Positions 1 through 13,000 of a stretch of 64,000 bases of DNA are shown here, piece by piece. The DNA is taken from assembly GCA_039566865.1 (NCBI GenBank), contig CM076960.1, positions 17,714,501 to 17,778,500 of the forward strand. Reading direction: 5' to 3'. The stretch's first letter is position 1. Each line of letters begins with the position of its first letter. The translations under genes and the position numbers were made by a program. The notes beneath the pieces were generated by a model, which saw only the letters and a program-made list of their open reading frames with translations, searched no databases and was not told the origin of the DNA. This DNA comes from Aurelia coerulea. Lineage: Eukaryota > Cnidaria > Scyphozoa > Semaeostomeae > Ulmaridae.

Positions 1-366
1 CACCGAATGCACTGTGGTCAGTTTTTTGCTCCTATACTTTCTTAATAAAATTTGACAGAAATAACCTCGACCAGGGGCTATTCTGGAGCTCACTGTTTCA
101 TAAGGAACGACTTGTACCGTATTCTGCTTGCAGATTCCTAATAAGAAGGCATCACAGTTGACACTTTGTTTTCAAGAAAGATAAACAAAAAACTTCAAAT
201 AATTCCCAAGGAGCTGAGCCCCCTTAAGTCAACAAAATTTCATAATGCTTGAAAGATTCAAATTCCGCTCTCAAATATGTTTTAAATGATACCAGTTCTA
301 TGACCAAAAACCATTTTACTCTACACAGTTTTTGGTTGTGTACTTTAGAGGCAAACATTCTATCTT

Positions 367-522
367 TCTAATAACGCATCTCTCCGTTTGCCACTACTTA
401 GAACTGAAGCTGCAAGAAAATCGTTTTGGTTTCAAGGAACTCGCTGTTACAACGAACTTCCCTTGGAGATTCGTTCCTTGAACTCTATTGGGCTATTTAG
501 ATCAAGACTGAAGGAGTACTAA
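367..522 (+). pseudogene. LINE reverse transcriptase C-terminal remnant
   Basis: An open stretch of 51 codons ends in TAA at 520-522. It has the usual end of a non-LTR retrotransposon ORF2: a basic segment, an F-x-G-T/A-x-x-x-x-N-x-LP-x-E-I-R block (here GTRCYNELPLEIR) and a final S-x-x-x-F-x-S-R-L-K. A stop in the same frame at 346-348 shows that the rest of the ORF has decayed or been truncated. It lies upstream of the first visible ATP6V1C exon, probably in an intron. Confidence 0.6.
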
Positions 523-600
523 GATTAAAACTGATTCCCTGTAAATAAGATATTCTTGTTGAAACGATTTCTTGTAAATATTCTTGTAATTACCTCGACC

Positions 601-1201
601 AACAAGGGCAGATTGTGTAATACAATAGCAACAGTTGCGTTTGATTGACACCTCAATTCAAAGCGATTAGCGGATGCAGACAAAGGAAATTCTCTCAACC
701 AGTAATTCAAAACAAACAAAGCCGCAAAAGTTTCTCCGAAACTAGTAGGGCAAACTCTCGCCTTGTGCAAGCGAAAGATGGTTTTTAAGAGAAGTTATGT
801 GCTTATAACGAAAGAAGAAGGGTAAATCTAAAGCTCTGTCGCTTAGATTATGTTTATTTGATTTAGGAGCTGTTTTGTAATCGTTTCATTTTGAGCCCTA
901 AAGACGCGAGAATTACAATGCCTTCTGCTCGGCTCCCGAATCAAATAAACATAATCTAAGCGACAGAACTTTAGATTTACCCTTCTTCTTTCGCTATAAG
1001 CACATAACTTCTCTTAAAAACCATCTTTCACTTGCACAAGACGAGAGTTTGCCCTACTAGTTTCGGGGAAACTTTTGCGGCTTTGTTTGTTTTGAATTAC
1101 TGGTCGAGAGAATTTCCTTTGTCTGCATCCGCTAATCGCTTTGAATTGAGGTGTCAATCAAACGCAACTGTTGCTATTGTATTACAAAATCTGCCCTTGT
1201 T
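601..1201. mobile_element. Foldback DNA transposon (MITE), 9-bp TSD ACCTCGACC
   Basis: A near-perfect palindrome with arms of roughly 270 bp around a short centre. It starts AACAAGGGCAG and ends CTGCCCTTGTT. The 9-mer ACCTCGACC flanks it directly at 592-600 and 1202-1210. No transposase frame is present; apparent ORFs in the two arms are mirror images of the same sequence. The 9-bp duplication is the size made by Mutator-like transposases; that assignment is inferred. A diverged relative lies at 37194-37820. Confidence 0.85.
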
Positions 1202-1374
1202 ACCTCGACCAGTTTTACATTGTGTTTTAATTACTATCATCATTTTTCTTTTATTACATTTTAATTTAACAGGGCCCTTTTTGATAACAATACTTTCTAG
1301 TACTGATAAGATATTTACCCTGTATAATCATGTATATTATTATATTATTATTATTTTATTGTAATTTTAAACAG

Positions 1375-4300
1375 GAATCAAGTCGATGAATGGAAGTTGA
1401 CGTATGAGAAACTAACAGATATGGTCGTACCAAGATCAACGCTGTAAGTAGCTAGTCTATGAATATATGTTCGTAGGTTATCGCTTTTGATAGTCTGAAG
1501 GATGCTATAACTACCTCACTGGAGCGACAACAACAACATCAATTCACTTCAATCAGATGAGCGCAAGTTGAGGGTAGTGAGTGAGGCTAGTGAGGCTTGT
1601 GTAGTAAGGCTAGTAAGTAGCTAGACTGATTATATGTTCGTAGGTTATCGCTTTTGATAGACTGATGGACGCTATGACTACCTCACTGGAGCGACAACAA
1701 CAACATCAATTCACTTCAATTAGATGAGCATAAGTTGAGGGTCCTGGGTCCTTGTGTAGTGAGGCTAGTAAATAGCTAGCCTTAATCCACTAATACCCTC
1801 AACTTGTCTCATCTCATTGAAATGTTGAAATGTTGTTGTGGCTTCAATAAGGGCCTCGTTTCCATAGAGCTGTAAAACCGGACAAAAATCTCAATCGGCG
1901 ATAAATTTTGGTCGCTTTTGTGTGCTAATCACAATGTGGCTTAGGGGAAGACGTTTTTTGCGATCATGGCTTGATCAAAGAAACATTGTGGCATTGTGCG
2001 CTTCTTGTGGTATTTTAGGCTCGATGATTTTGAGAACAAATAGCAGGTGATTTAGCTCCAATCTGTTTCTGCAAGTGTCTGGAAATTCCTAATTTATTCT
2101 GGACAATCTTTTTATTCTTTCTTCACAGAAAGCTTTATGAAGACAACGAAAATGCTTTGTTTTCGTGCACACTGTTCAAGAAAGTTGTTGAAGAGTTCAA
2201 GCTGCATGCTAGAGAGAAGAAGTATGAATTGTTGTATATTGCAATTGATAATTTTTTGTTGCAAAAGTGAGGTGTTTTTGCTTTAAAATTCCCGACACTA
2301 CTGCTTGCTCAAAGTTAAAAGACGTTCTGCAAGAGTAGCCTGTGTTTCAGACCACTAAAAAAGGAAAGTGGTCTGTGGAACGCTGATTCCTGTTCAGAAA
2401 TTTTCTTCAGAATCTGAAGAAAAATCAGTATATGCACCAAATAATTCGCATAATTACTATTTGTTTTTTATCAGAAAGAAAAGCCTGTCTCATGCGAATA
2501 GCTACAGAGAACTCACATTATAATACAAAGGATACGATATTTGAATGCCTGCTAATCCTATTCGTACCTATTCATTACGTTTTCTTGGTGCTATGAATTT
2601 TCAAAAGTGGGAAATTTTTCTGGCTCACCCAGTCTATTTTTAGATATAAGTTGTTTGTTTGTACGTGCGGCTATAAAAAGAAATGAATGCACAAGATAAC
2701 CTTAAAGGGTCCGTTTCATCCAGCATGCCCTGCACGTGCCATCTCTTGGTTGGCATAGGTTCAAAATCTTTGAAAAGGCTGGTGTAAAATTGAGTGACCT
2801 ATTTCTTTGAACTGAATGACTTCAAAGAAACTTTAGCTAATTCTCTATAATTCTACCGTTGGAATTTTCTGAAATCTTCGATATTTTCAGAATTAGAGTG
2901 TTTTTCTTCTTTTTCAAGAATTCAAGAAAAATTTTCAAAAAAAAGCTTAAAACCATCGTAATGTCTAAACTGTTTGGCGTAACATGAAATAATTTCGAAG
3001 AAAACCATATTTTATGAATGCCTACAATGTGGTATCAAGCAAAAGTCTGTCACTCATTTGGTTTATGACTTAGAAATTTGATGACGTCACGTCCTAAAAT
3101 GAGCTGAAATGTAAAATACGCTGTAATTTTGAAAAATATTCAAAATTTCTGGGAAGTTCAACGGTAGGATTATAGAGAAGTATCCAAAGTTTCTTTCAAG
3201 CCATTCAATCAGAAGAAATAGGTCATTGAATTTTACACCCACCTTTTTACGCTGAGTTAAAGATTTGGAACCTATGCTCTCTTGGTTGGCCTTTGTTGCC
3301 GCCATTTTCATGGCCCATGAAAATGGCGACAGCAAAGGAAAACCAAAAGACGGCACCTGCAAGGAATGCTGGATGAAACAGACCCTTTAAAAACATAAGC
3401 CTTAAGAGCGTAAATATTTTTTCACTGTAAGTTGACAAATTATTCCTCGTCTTCATTACGTCAGATTCGTGGTAAGAGATTTCATCTATGATGAAGAGGA
3501 AATGGCTGCAAGCAAAAATGAAATTTCACGATTAACATCAGACAAGAAGAAACTTTTCGTGAGTTGCAATTTTTCATGTTACTTTGATTTTTACTTGACA
3601 CTGTTAATTTCTTTCGATTTAATTTTAATTTTATCTTTGTATTTTATCATCATTGTACAGACAATTTATCTCACTAGGTTCTATGGATTTCTATCTGACA
3701 TGTTTGGTATTTCTATGCCATTTGTGTATTTGCATGTTATGGTTTATTCGTAAAATCTTGTTTCACCTTTAATAAGAAAGAATGCGACGAAAATCATGAT
3801 TATGAAAGAGCAACCTCTTTCACGTTGCAATTGTTTTGAGTTGGCGCCAAAGGCGTAGATCTTTGGTGGCGGTTGATTGAGTTTAGCCAATTAGTGGCTT
3901 AGGTGTTATTGACATGTGGTTTTCAATTTTCTTTTGTTCGTCTGGTGATAAAAGTGGCCTGTTTGTATCGTTAATTTGTTCTTCGCACGAACCGAACTAA
4001 GGAGTGTGCGACGAAACGCCTTCACGTTGCAATTGTTTTGCATTCCTTTTTATAAGATTTTTCATCAAGCTGCGTTTCCCAAATGTTGTTTCTTTTTGCC
4101 ATCAACGTTTAGGGTTTACAGTGTCTATTAAAAAGTAGTTTCATCCCATTCCATTATGGTTTTTTTGTTCAAAGCAATTTGCTGTATATACCACAAACAA
4201 TTTTGAAAAAAAGTTCTATTAATGTATTTTTCCTTTACTTTCGTTCCAGGGGCCACTCGTAAAATGGCTTCGAGTCAATTTTGGAGAAACGTTTATTGCT

Positions 4301-7300
4301 TGGATTCATGTCAAGGTAGATCTTTCAAATATTTTTGCTTTTTACATCACATCATTTACTGCGCTCAATGCAAACATCTTTATGACTCTACAAGTGAATA
4401 GACGTATATGCTGCATCTACAGTGCGGAGTGAAGATTTGACATTATCTTTTTGCGCAAATCATCCCTATGGCTTACCTGACTACCCTAACGGCTTGCAGC
4501 AAATCTCAGGAGAAAACAAAGTAGTTGCTGTAATTTCCATTGGAGAAAATCTCCTCTTTCTGTGTCCAAAACAAGAGATAACCCTTCAAATGCAAACCTC
4601 GCCTTTGGACCACTATGTACACCTGGAAAGGTACTTGCTCATTTTATTTTCGAGAGTACTTTAGTACCATTGCGCACTCGGCCTATTGGTTTTAGCTAGT
4701 AGTTACTAATATCTGGTTTTTTATACATTGGTATTTAGTTTAGCTTGATAAGTATTTTATGGGAGGGTCCCTTGACAGCCAGCACTAATGCTAACAGGCT
4801 ACCCTCCCCAGTTAAGAATTGAAATATGAGATATTATTACCTGACTGACGTTTCAGAAACGAGGTAATACAATAATCCCGCCAATCCCATTGGCTAATCG
4901 CACATTTCCCGCGGTTTTCCCGTAGCCTTGTATAATACGATACAAGGACGCGTTTTTGTCACCACAGCAACTAATTTAGGCCTGTGAGATTTACAATGAA
5001 CTGAAACGACATAACAGTAACAAAATGAGTTTGACTAAATGGTATAAGTCAAAATTAGAAGCTATCAGGTAATAAAACTCATACTAACCGGTTTTGTAGT
5101 TGTACAGGAAAATATAAAGCCCTCGGTCTTATTGCACAGACCTCGCAAGCTCGGTCTGTACTTTTAAGACCTCGGGCTTTATATTTTCCTGTACAACACA
5201 AAACCGGTTAGTATGCGCATATGAATACCTCTATTACCTCTATTATACCTCCAAGGCTGAGTTTCATAAAACAAAGGATACAGCTCTGTTTAAGACAAAG
5301 CGATTTAACAGCCTCAAGAATAGATTTCACACCTTCGATGCTGCTGACCATGATGTTTTGCTCTCTTTGTTTATTTTGGTGTGATTGAGTGCACTCAGAG
5401 ATGTGAAATCTATTCTTCAGAAAGGCGAATCGCTTTGTCTTATCGGAAACCAGAATCATTTGTTTACAAATTTTCCCTTGCTCCTCTCTCCATCAAATAT
5501 CTAATTCATTATTCGTTGTCTTTGCTTGCAGGCATTAAGAGTATTCGTTGAATCGGTACTAAGATATGGCCTACCAGTGAATTTTCAAGCTATGCTACTG
5601 CAGGTAAATCTTCAGACCTTAGAATTCGTTACTTCAATGCTGTTAGATTCTTGAAGCAGGGGGTGCGGAATAAACGCGAGGAGAGAGATTTTGAAAAAGC
5701 TTAAAACCAGCATAATTTCGTTTTTCTATGGCGATAGATGTATTATTTTTGATGAGTAATCAGTTATTTTTGCTATTTATCATACATCGCCACACGCTTC
5801 ACTGTTATTTGAACTAATTTCTAAACGTTTGGAGAAGTCATTGAATAACTTTTAAGAAAGACTTCGTTTATGAATTTCAACAATATAGTATCAAGCACAA
5901 GTTGTTCACTCTTCTGGTTTACGATTTAGAAAATTGATGATGTTACATCCTCAAATGAGTTGACATTTAAAATATGCTGTAATTTCGAAAATATTCACAA
6001 TTTCTGAATAGTCCGATGGTAGAATTATAGCAAAGTAGCTAAAGTTTCTGTCAAGCTATTCAATTCAAAGAAATAGTTCATAGAATGTTATACCCACCTG
6101 TTTATACCAATTTAAAGAATTTGAATCTTATTTCTATTCCATTAAGAATTTACAACCATATTACTAATTACAATACCCACAAGCTACGCTACAATACAAC
6201 AGAGACAATACTACAGAGATTTTGAATGAATGCTAAATGGGCCTAAATATGCCTTCGTTATTGTTTTTTACGCAATCTGATAGGCCAAATTTGTGAATCC
6301 CTAAATCATCGTCCAATTAACATTTGATTCCTATGCTTCGTTTGAGCGTATGTGAGAAAATCTTCGTATATTCCTCTTTAGCCAAACAAAGGGAAAACAA
6401 GAAAGCTGAGAGATGCATTGCAAGACTTGTACGCTCATCTTGATACAGAAGCATCCAAAGGAACACAAGGCGATGTAAGTCTTTCAGATAATTTCTTTTG
6501 GTGTCAGGAATAGACCTTTTAGCTATTCTGAAAAGAATCAGAATCGAACGATGTTTTGCTACATTTTGTAGAATATTCGAATGTGCACAATAGCGATAGA
6601 AGCTCTAACGCCACTCGATCGAACGTCGCGTATGGAAATGTATAAAAATAACGCTCGATCCGTACTCTTCTGTAGAATAGCTAAAAGTTCTATTCATTCC
6701 ATTTCAAAACCGTTACTGCTACATTGATAGAAGAGTTTGATTGATACCTATTTGTCTGTTTGGGTGGAATCGGGTAACAACGAATGCTACATCCATTGCT
6801 TTTGTTATTCGCTGCTCACCTTGGAGACTCGAAATGAACGGGGGCTATAGGGAACCTCAAAAGGCGGGGGCTTGATTAAGCAGAGGACCGAATGCCTCAT
6901 TTTTATAGTGCACTTAATATAGGTAGGCCCCAAGCCGTCGTAGAGCCTCGATATGGGTCTGTTATCATGGATATAGATTTCCACGTGAAATTCCCTAACT
7001 CTTTGGTTTTTGGAATAGTATTTTTGATTTTTTGTTATCTGTGAAAGGGTTGAATTTTCGTAGACATTCAAAAAATAACTTTGTTTATTTTCCTTGAGTA
7101 GGATCATACAATAAATGGCATAAACGGGCCTATGAAAGGTTGAACTGGTTCCTGTACATTTATATAGTGGTTCTTATATAAAAGGTGCTTAACTGGCCAA
7201 AAATTAGCTTTGAGGTTCTTAATTGGCAGTTCCTATACATTTATATATTGGTTCTTATAGCAGTTGCTCAAAAGGCCAAAGTAGCAAATCGGATAAAATT

Positions 7301-8434
7301 TTATCATCCTGAAGAGCATAGGAATCATTCGTCGTACATAGCCGATTGCTCGTGGCCCATGGTCGAAACCGCCAAAGCCTCATTTTCACTGACCAATCAG
7401 ACGACTAAAAAGCGAGGGAGACAAAAGAAACCCGTGAAGATTTTCCTAAATTTTATCAACCTTCATAAAACGCAACCAGGACAAAAAACTGCTTGAGATT
7501 TCCCGAATTTTTTTAAAGCAATCTACTCTCCAGATGTTTGGGAGTAAAAGTTTGGATGCCGGTTAAAATATCTCCAGGATTGGTGGAGTTATGGCCAAAA
7601 ACAAATCGACTTGGCACTGAACCTTGAACAATAGAGATTCTGGCCGGGAGACAATAGTAATAACAATAGTGATTGTTGTAAGAACGACCCGAAAACGCCA
7701 TAATCTGTGTTTTCAATTGTTCTTGCTATTGTCTTTCGCTAAATTTTCTTTTATTGAAGATTCAATGCCCCTACGGTTTCTATGCGAATTGAAAAAGTCT
7801 ACAAAGGCTTTTTCAAGTCATGTGGCAATACTCTGGGGAAGTTTCTGTATTGTACTACTGTTTACATTCATGGCAAAAGTTTGCTCGTTGCGAAATAACT
7901 TATAAAATTCAAAAGAGGTTTTATCAAGAGGCTTTATCACCTGGCTTGAAGTGGCGTAAACAGGTCTCGACAAGCTTTCGCCGATTTGTCTATTGGAAAG
8001 GCAATAACTCCGCCAATCCTGAAGATATTTTAACCGGCATCCAAACTTGTACTCCCAAACATCTGGAGAGTAGATTGCTTTAGAAAAATTCGGGAAATCT
8101 CAAGCAGTTTTTTGTCCTGGTTGCGTTTTACGAAGATAGGTAAAATTCAGGAAAATCTTCACATGTTTCTTTTGTCTCCCTCGCTTTTTAGCCGTCTGAT
8201 TGGTCCGTCAAAATGAGGCTTTGGCGGTTTCGACCATGGGCCACGAGCAATCGGCTATGTACGACGAATGATTCCTATGCTATCCTGAAGGGGTTCAGTA
8301 ACCTTACAGTAAATGTATTTTCTATATCATTTTCATTCTCTTTTCAGGTTGACATTCCAGGGTTATTAATTGGACAGCGTGAATATTATCCATATGTATA
8401 CTTTAATATCAAATTGAATATTTTTGAACGATAA
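1375..8434 (+). CDS. ATP6V1C: V-type proton ATPase subunit C, 3' part (seven exons)
   Basis: Subunit C of the V1 sector of the vacuolar H+-ATPase, a peripheral-stalk protein joining V1 to Vo and involved in reversible assembly of the pump. Coding exons are 1375-1443, 2129-2221, 3465-3558, 4250-4315, 5532-5603, 6382-6474 and 8348-8434 (TAA at 8432-8434). All introns are GT-AG and the phases join without a break into about 190 C-terminal residues. Diagnostic strings are [11 protein letters not shown] in the first exon, [13 protein letters not shown] in the third, [18 protein letters not shown] in the fifth and [10 protein letters not shown] in the last; they match the family almost residue for residue up to its normal C-terminus. 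The N-terminal half must lie upstream of the window: no further exon was recognised in 1-1374. The introns carry several foldback elements. An ATTAAA at 8488-8493 is a possible poly(A) signal. Confidence 0.96.
1465..1795. repeat. Tandem duplication, period about 167 bp, two copies
   Basis: The segment starting ATATGTTCGTAGGTTATCGC occurs at 1465 and again at 1632, each followed by the same CTCACTGGAGCGACAACAAC block and an AGTTGAGGGT end. It begins 22 bp inside the intron after exon 1375-1443. A diverged piece of the same sequence occurs at about 13627-13685 in ZW10, so the unit is a dispersed repeat that was locally duplicated. Confidence 0.8.
2752..3278. mobile_element. MITE family A, copy 1, 9-bp TSD CTCTTGGTT
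   Basis: A 527-bp foldback element ending in inverted GCATAGGTTC / GGAACCTATGCT. Direct 9-mers CTCTTGGTT lie at 2743-2751 and 3279-3287. It is non-coding. The same family is at 11997, 22372 and 25141 with intact TSDs, and degraded at about 5690, 54962 and 59190. The first base of the left TIR has changed from A to G compared with the other copies. Confidence 0.9.
4830..5080. repeat. Dispersed repeat R
   Basis: Contains CCCATTGGCTAATCGCACA and, further on, CAGCAACTAATTTAGGCC and GACATAACAGTAACAAAATG. Similar left and right halves occur in ZW10 intron 6 at about 16020-16145 and 19290-19420, separated there by inserted elements. Coding potential and ends were not resolved. Confidence 0.5.
5090..5215. 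repeat. Near-perfect hairpin palindrome
   Basis: Inverted arms start CATACTAACCGGTTTTGTAG and end in the complement (CAAAACCGGTTAGTATG), with few mismatches, giving a stem of roughly 55 bp and a small loop. It is probably a short foldback MITE in an intron of the V-ATPase gene. A second, looser foldback of about 150 bp (arms GACAAAGCGATT / AATCGCTTTGTC) follows at about 5296-5440. Confidence 0.8.
5690..6125. mobile_element. Degraded copy of MITE family A
   Basis: Shares the ATGAGTTGA-CATTTAAAATATGCTGTAATTTC core and the CAAAGAAATAG...ACCCACC...TTTAAAGA terminal block with the intact copies, with many substitutions. The left end is missing and no TSD could be found. Confidence 0.6.
6509..6694. 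mobile_element. MITE family B copy
   Basis: An element of about 186 bp with inverted ends AATAGACCTTTTAGCTATTC / GAATAGCTAAAAGTTCTATT. The interior always contains AACGCCACTCGATCGAAC. The same family occurs at 15578, 26725, 27714, 29041, 35525 and 49666. It has no coding capacity. Likely non-autonomous DNA transposon; superfamily unclear because the TSD cannot be separated from the TIR. Confidence 0.8.
7315..8281. mobile_element. 967-bp DNA transposon with about 300-bp TIRs, 9-bp TSD ATCCTGAAG
   Basis: Arms of roughly 300 bp starting AGCATAGGAATCATTCG are repeated inverted at the right end (GATTCCTATGCT). Direct 9-mers ATCCTGAAG flank the element at 7306-7314 and 8282-8290. The terminal AGCATAGG is identical to MITE family A, but the rest of the arm is unrelated. 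It occupies most of the last intron of the V-ATPase gene and ends 66 bp before exon 8348-8434. Open frames inside are short and mirror each other. Confidence 0.88.
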
Positions 8435-10065
8435 ATTTTGGAACGTTATTATTTTCTACAGGAACAATTTATCATCTGATTTGTTTAATTAAATGTAATT
8501 ATAGATAAATGAAGGGCAGATGTAAAAGCTAAACTTACGTTGCTACGATCTACCGGGTGTCCCCCAAAAAAGTACTCCTGTCTAAGAATCACCAAAAGTT
8601 GATTATCAAACCTTTGATAACATTTTCTTTTTGACTTGCTTTGTCAAAGACCCAACAATACTTATAGATGATGACATGTTTGCTTCGGCTGATATTCAAA
8701 ACTGAAATGTTAATCTATCAGTCAAAGGCAAACTTTAATGTGAATAACTTTGTTTGGTAAAACCTTCATTAGTTAGACCCACAAAGTAAGAAAATGCTGG
8801 TAACGAGCTCGTATGGGAATGAAAATTCCATGTTCGATTGCCAACATTGAGATGAAGGGAGGGAGGTATTGAGTGTTTTAATCGTATTTTCGTAGTGAGG
8901 TCTAAAAATTGGGGAAGTCATCTCTATCTCAACACCTTATGTAAAGGATTGTTTAATATGTGCCTGAAAAGGCCAGATAAATTTTTATCTAAACTTCTGC
9001 CGCATCAAAGAAAAATTCAGAAACTTTGGAAGATTATTTAAAATACTATTGATTTAGTCGAGGAAAACCAAAGAATTCTGTTGCATGTTTATTATACTTT
9101 ATTAATCCATATTGTTGGAGAAAAGGAGATCCCCCATATCATGCAAACAATGAGACCAAGAGACGGAGAGACCAGAAGTTTCTAGCACTTAAAACTAAGA
9201 ATTTTTAAAGGAACTTCAGCATTGGGTTAATTTTTTAATTCCTTGTAAAAGAATACATGCAAAGTTGTAGTACCTACCTTAACTTAAATTTATCAACCGC
9301 AAATTACGAAGATTACATTTTCTGTAGTATTTATGAATCTTGATTACCTTAAATTTTTTTCAAAGTCTCATTTTTGTGCGCAAAATGCCCAAAGGAACGT
9401 GGGTCAATAGTCATTCGCCTTTTGGATTTTTGCATGCAAATTTTGCAAGCGGTGATGCTGCGACCGTGCTGCGATTGACATGGTAGGGTAAAGGGGTAAA
9501 ATAGATGGGGGTGATATGGATGGGGCTGAGGCAAAATGAGCCAATGGAAAATTCTTCAATTTCACTTTTACTAAAGAAAATTAGTTTCTATTATGAACAA
9601 GTACAATCTTATCCAGTGAAAAATCTGCAAGTTTTTAACCAAGGAAGCTTTCCTTCAATCTTAGGAGCAAGGAATCAAGGGACCCAAATTGCCCCATTCT
9701 AACCCGCTATTTAGAACCTAATAAGACTGCGTTCACACGATGCCGGCACATTTTGAAAACGTTGAAAAATGTGACGGACAGGCTTCGAGTTCACGGAAAA
9801 ACGGCACGTTTATTTTTGCGGGTAGATTTTGAAAACGGCATTTCTTGAAAACGGAACTCTAACCGGCATATTTTGAAAACCGCATCGTGTGAACAGTCCA
9901 AAATGATGAAAACGGAAAAACGTTCTTAGTAAAAGGTTCTTATTATTAGCAGTTTCTTATCAAAATGCGTGTATCACCTCCAAGAGGAAAAAATTTCAAA
10001 TTTTTACAAACCTCGCTTTCGTTGAAATATTTTCGCGCCATCTTCCTGCTGAATAATCTCCAAAG
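8435..10065. other. Intergenic region between ATP6V1C and ZW10
   Basis: No gene was recognised. It contains the V-ATPase 3' end, a lone mariner-like end at 8551 (TACCGGGTGTCCC) without a visible partner, and a small inverted-repeat element at about 9726-9897 (GTTCACACGATGC / GCATCGTGTGAAC). That element ends about 170 bp before the ZW10 ATG, so it may sit in the promoter or 5' UTR. No TATA-type promoter could be assigned. Confidence 0.7.
9726..9897. mobile_element. Short inverted-repeat element upstream of ZW10
   Basis: Left GACTGCGTTCACACGATGC and right GCATCGTGTGAACAGTC are inverted copies. The interior repeats CGGCA-TTTTGAAAACG-type words in both orientations. It has MITE architecture, but no TSD was resolved. 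Confidence 0.65.
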
Positions 10066-13000
10066 ATGGCGTCGACCACAGAAGAGCCGTTGGATGAACC
10101 TGCAAAACCAATCGCATCTAAAGCAATGACTGAGCAAGCAATCAAGCCTAAAAGTTCACCAAGTATCGTTGCAGATGTGCTGAGTAAGAAGGGGCTAAGT
10201 GCAGCTGATGCAATCAATCAGGCAATGAAAGATTTGGCTCAGAAGACTGATGGTCTGAAGGTGAAAAAATTGACCACCACACAAAACCGGGTGTGGGCTT
10301 GGCCTAAGATAGGCCTTATAGGCTAGGCTTGCTTTTCTTAGCAATGCTTACCACAATAGGGAGTATTAAAAGGGCCCAGAAATTGTCACGATACTGGAAA
10401 AACCTGCTAACTCAAAGATAATATTCAAAAAACTAACCCATCCAGCCAGACCTAACCAATATAATAATTAAAATTCATATATCAATCCTTGATAAATGAT
10501 ATATTTTAGACCTTCGAGTCAATTGAGGGTCTACACTGGGGTTAGGCCTACCAGACTGGAAAGTTTGTATTTTGCATGTGCAAGTTGAGATGGCCTAAGA
10601 AAGATTTTGATATGGAAATTTTGCAGTTTGTGAAGTTGCAAACAAAAGGTTCAACAATCTTTTGTTTATTGCTAACTGCGTGGCTCATGTTGAAAACCGC
10701 CGTACGCTATGCAAACTTTCCAGTCTGGCTGTGGTAAAATGTGGGTAAGTTTGGATGAAAATGGTAGAGTACTGCCAGTCTGCAGAGTATGGCAGTTTTC
10801 GACAAGATCTCGCTCGTGCAGACTAACAAGCCAGTAGCGTGCTCGATACAAGGTCTTTGATTCCTTTGTTTTCAAAGTAGTGAACAAAAGGTCTCATTCA
10901 AAATTGGCGCATGCATAAAAGGTATTTATCAGGCAGCAGGAAAAATAAGACAGTTTCAGCTTTTAACACCCAGTAACACCCCTCATACACTTAGAAAACA
11001 AAGGCAACCTCAGGTGAAGCTTTCATGACCATTGCTCTTCCATTCTGCATTATTATCATTTTGATCACTTTGTGCTTGCCCCTGGGAAACTTCTATTGTG
11101 ACGATGCCGTTTAGGTCACAGGAAATTGCCCCTGTTGTTAAGAATTCACCATTTAAAGAATTTAAAGCCATAGAAAGAAGCAACAGATCAAAACTAATGG
11201 AGGGATTTCCTGGGAAATTTTGAATAAGTTAAGATTTCAAAATCACTTAGAAGGGGGTTGTTTTTTTGTTGTATGAAATAAAGACATGCTAGCTTCTTGA
11301 GATCTCTGATAACTTCCTTGAATCTTCATTTCTATGAATCTTCATTTCCATAATTTCACGGCCTTTTTTTCAGTAAAAAAATACAAACTTTAGCAAATTA
11401 TCTGGGGAGATGAAGTCCCCTCCACTAGCCCACCACTTCTGATGGGCCTGAATCCCAACAGTACCCTGGGCTAGCTTTTCTGATTTTGAATGGTCATGCA
11501 GTTGAATGGATTCCACCACCACATCACACAACACCTTGAAACAGGTCTTTTTCCAATATAATTTGAAGCCTGTTTTTGCTGTTTCTGTCAGTAATCTAAT
11601 TTCCTCCCTATTTTTAACTTAGAGTCAAATATATGGAGCTATCTACAAGCAATACACAGAGTTTTATCATGAGTTCAATCTTGAGGAAGAATTGAACAAG
11701 AAACTTGGCAAGTTAGTGAGGGAAATCAATAAACTCGGAGATGACATTCAGGTAGTTTCACCATTGTGCTTGCTTGTTCAATTGATAATTCATTGATATG
11801 CTCTCCAGTGCTTTCAAAAGATTCTCCCACCCACTTGAATCTAATGACCCCCTCCCACCTATTCAATTTTACATTTTCCCACTTCCCCAATCAAGACTGC
11901 CCTTCTATTTGGCACTGGGGAGTACTGTAAAATGTTTCATTGACTAAGTGAATAAAAAGCTCTGCGCAGCTTGAAATCTTTTTGGTTTGTTGGCATAGCA
12001 TAGGTTCCAAATCTTTAAAAATGCTGGTGTAAAATTCAGTTACTTATTTCTTTGAACTGAATGATTTCAAAGAAACTTCAGCTACTTCTCTATAATTCTA
12101 CCGTTGGACTTTTCTGAAATCTTCAATATTTTCAGAATTAGAGTGTTTTGCTCATTTTTCAAGAATTCAAGAAAAATTTTGAAAAACACTTAAAACTATC
12201 GTAGTAATTTCTAAACTGTGTGAAGTAACATGAAATAATTTCAAAGAAAACCATATAGTTTATGGATGTCTACAATATGGTATCAAGCAAAAGTCTGTCA
12301 CTTTTCTGGTTTATGATTTAGAAATTTGATGATGTCACACCCTCAAATGAGTTGAAATGTAACATATACTAAAATTTCAAAAAATATTGAAAAGTTCTGC
12401 CAAGTCCAACGGTAGGATTAAAGATAAGTAACTGAAGTTTGTTTCAAGCCACTCAGTCAGAAGAAATAGATCACAGAATTTTACACCCACCTTTTTACGC
12501 CGAGTTAAAGATTTGGAAGCTATGCTTGTTGGCATGCGCTGCAGGTTAATCTTTTTTGTAAAAAATTTATTTTTGTCTGTGTAATTCTTATTTACATAGA
12601 ATGATACCCTGGTCACAATGGCAAGTGCTGGATCTGAGCTTGAAGAATTGACAAAAGAATATGACAAGAATCAAGAAATTATCAAAGCACTCAAAAAACT
12701 TTGCAAGGTTATTATACTCTTTATTTGTACATTTAGGTGCTGATTATATGAGGGTTTATGTACTGTATGTATATGTGTATCATTTGCCACGTTATTTAAA
12801 AATATTTACAAGTTTATGATATAAAAATAGATACAATATAATATGTAAGGTTAAAAACGTAAAGGAAAAAACCCCTAATTACAGTGGCAGGGATAGCATT
12901 AAAAGGTCAAGATGGCCTTAATTCCATAATAGTCCCCTCAGAGGTGCTGAAACAACAAATAAAAACACGAGAAAGGAAAAATTGTAGGTGTTTTCCATAT

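Noticed and set aside
3087..3362. 91-codon - strand frame and similar frames at 12377-12667
   Set aside because: They are translations of MITE family A arms running into flanking DNA or exon antisense.
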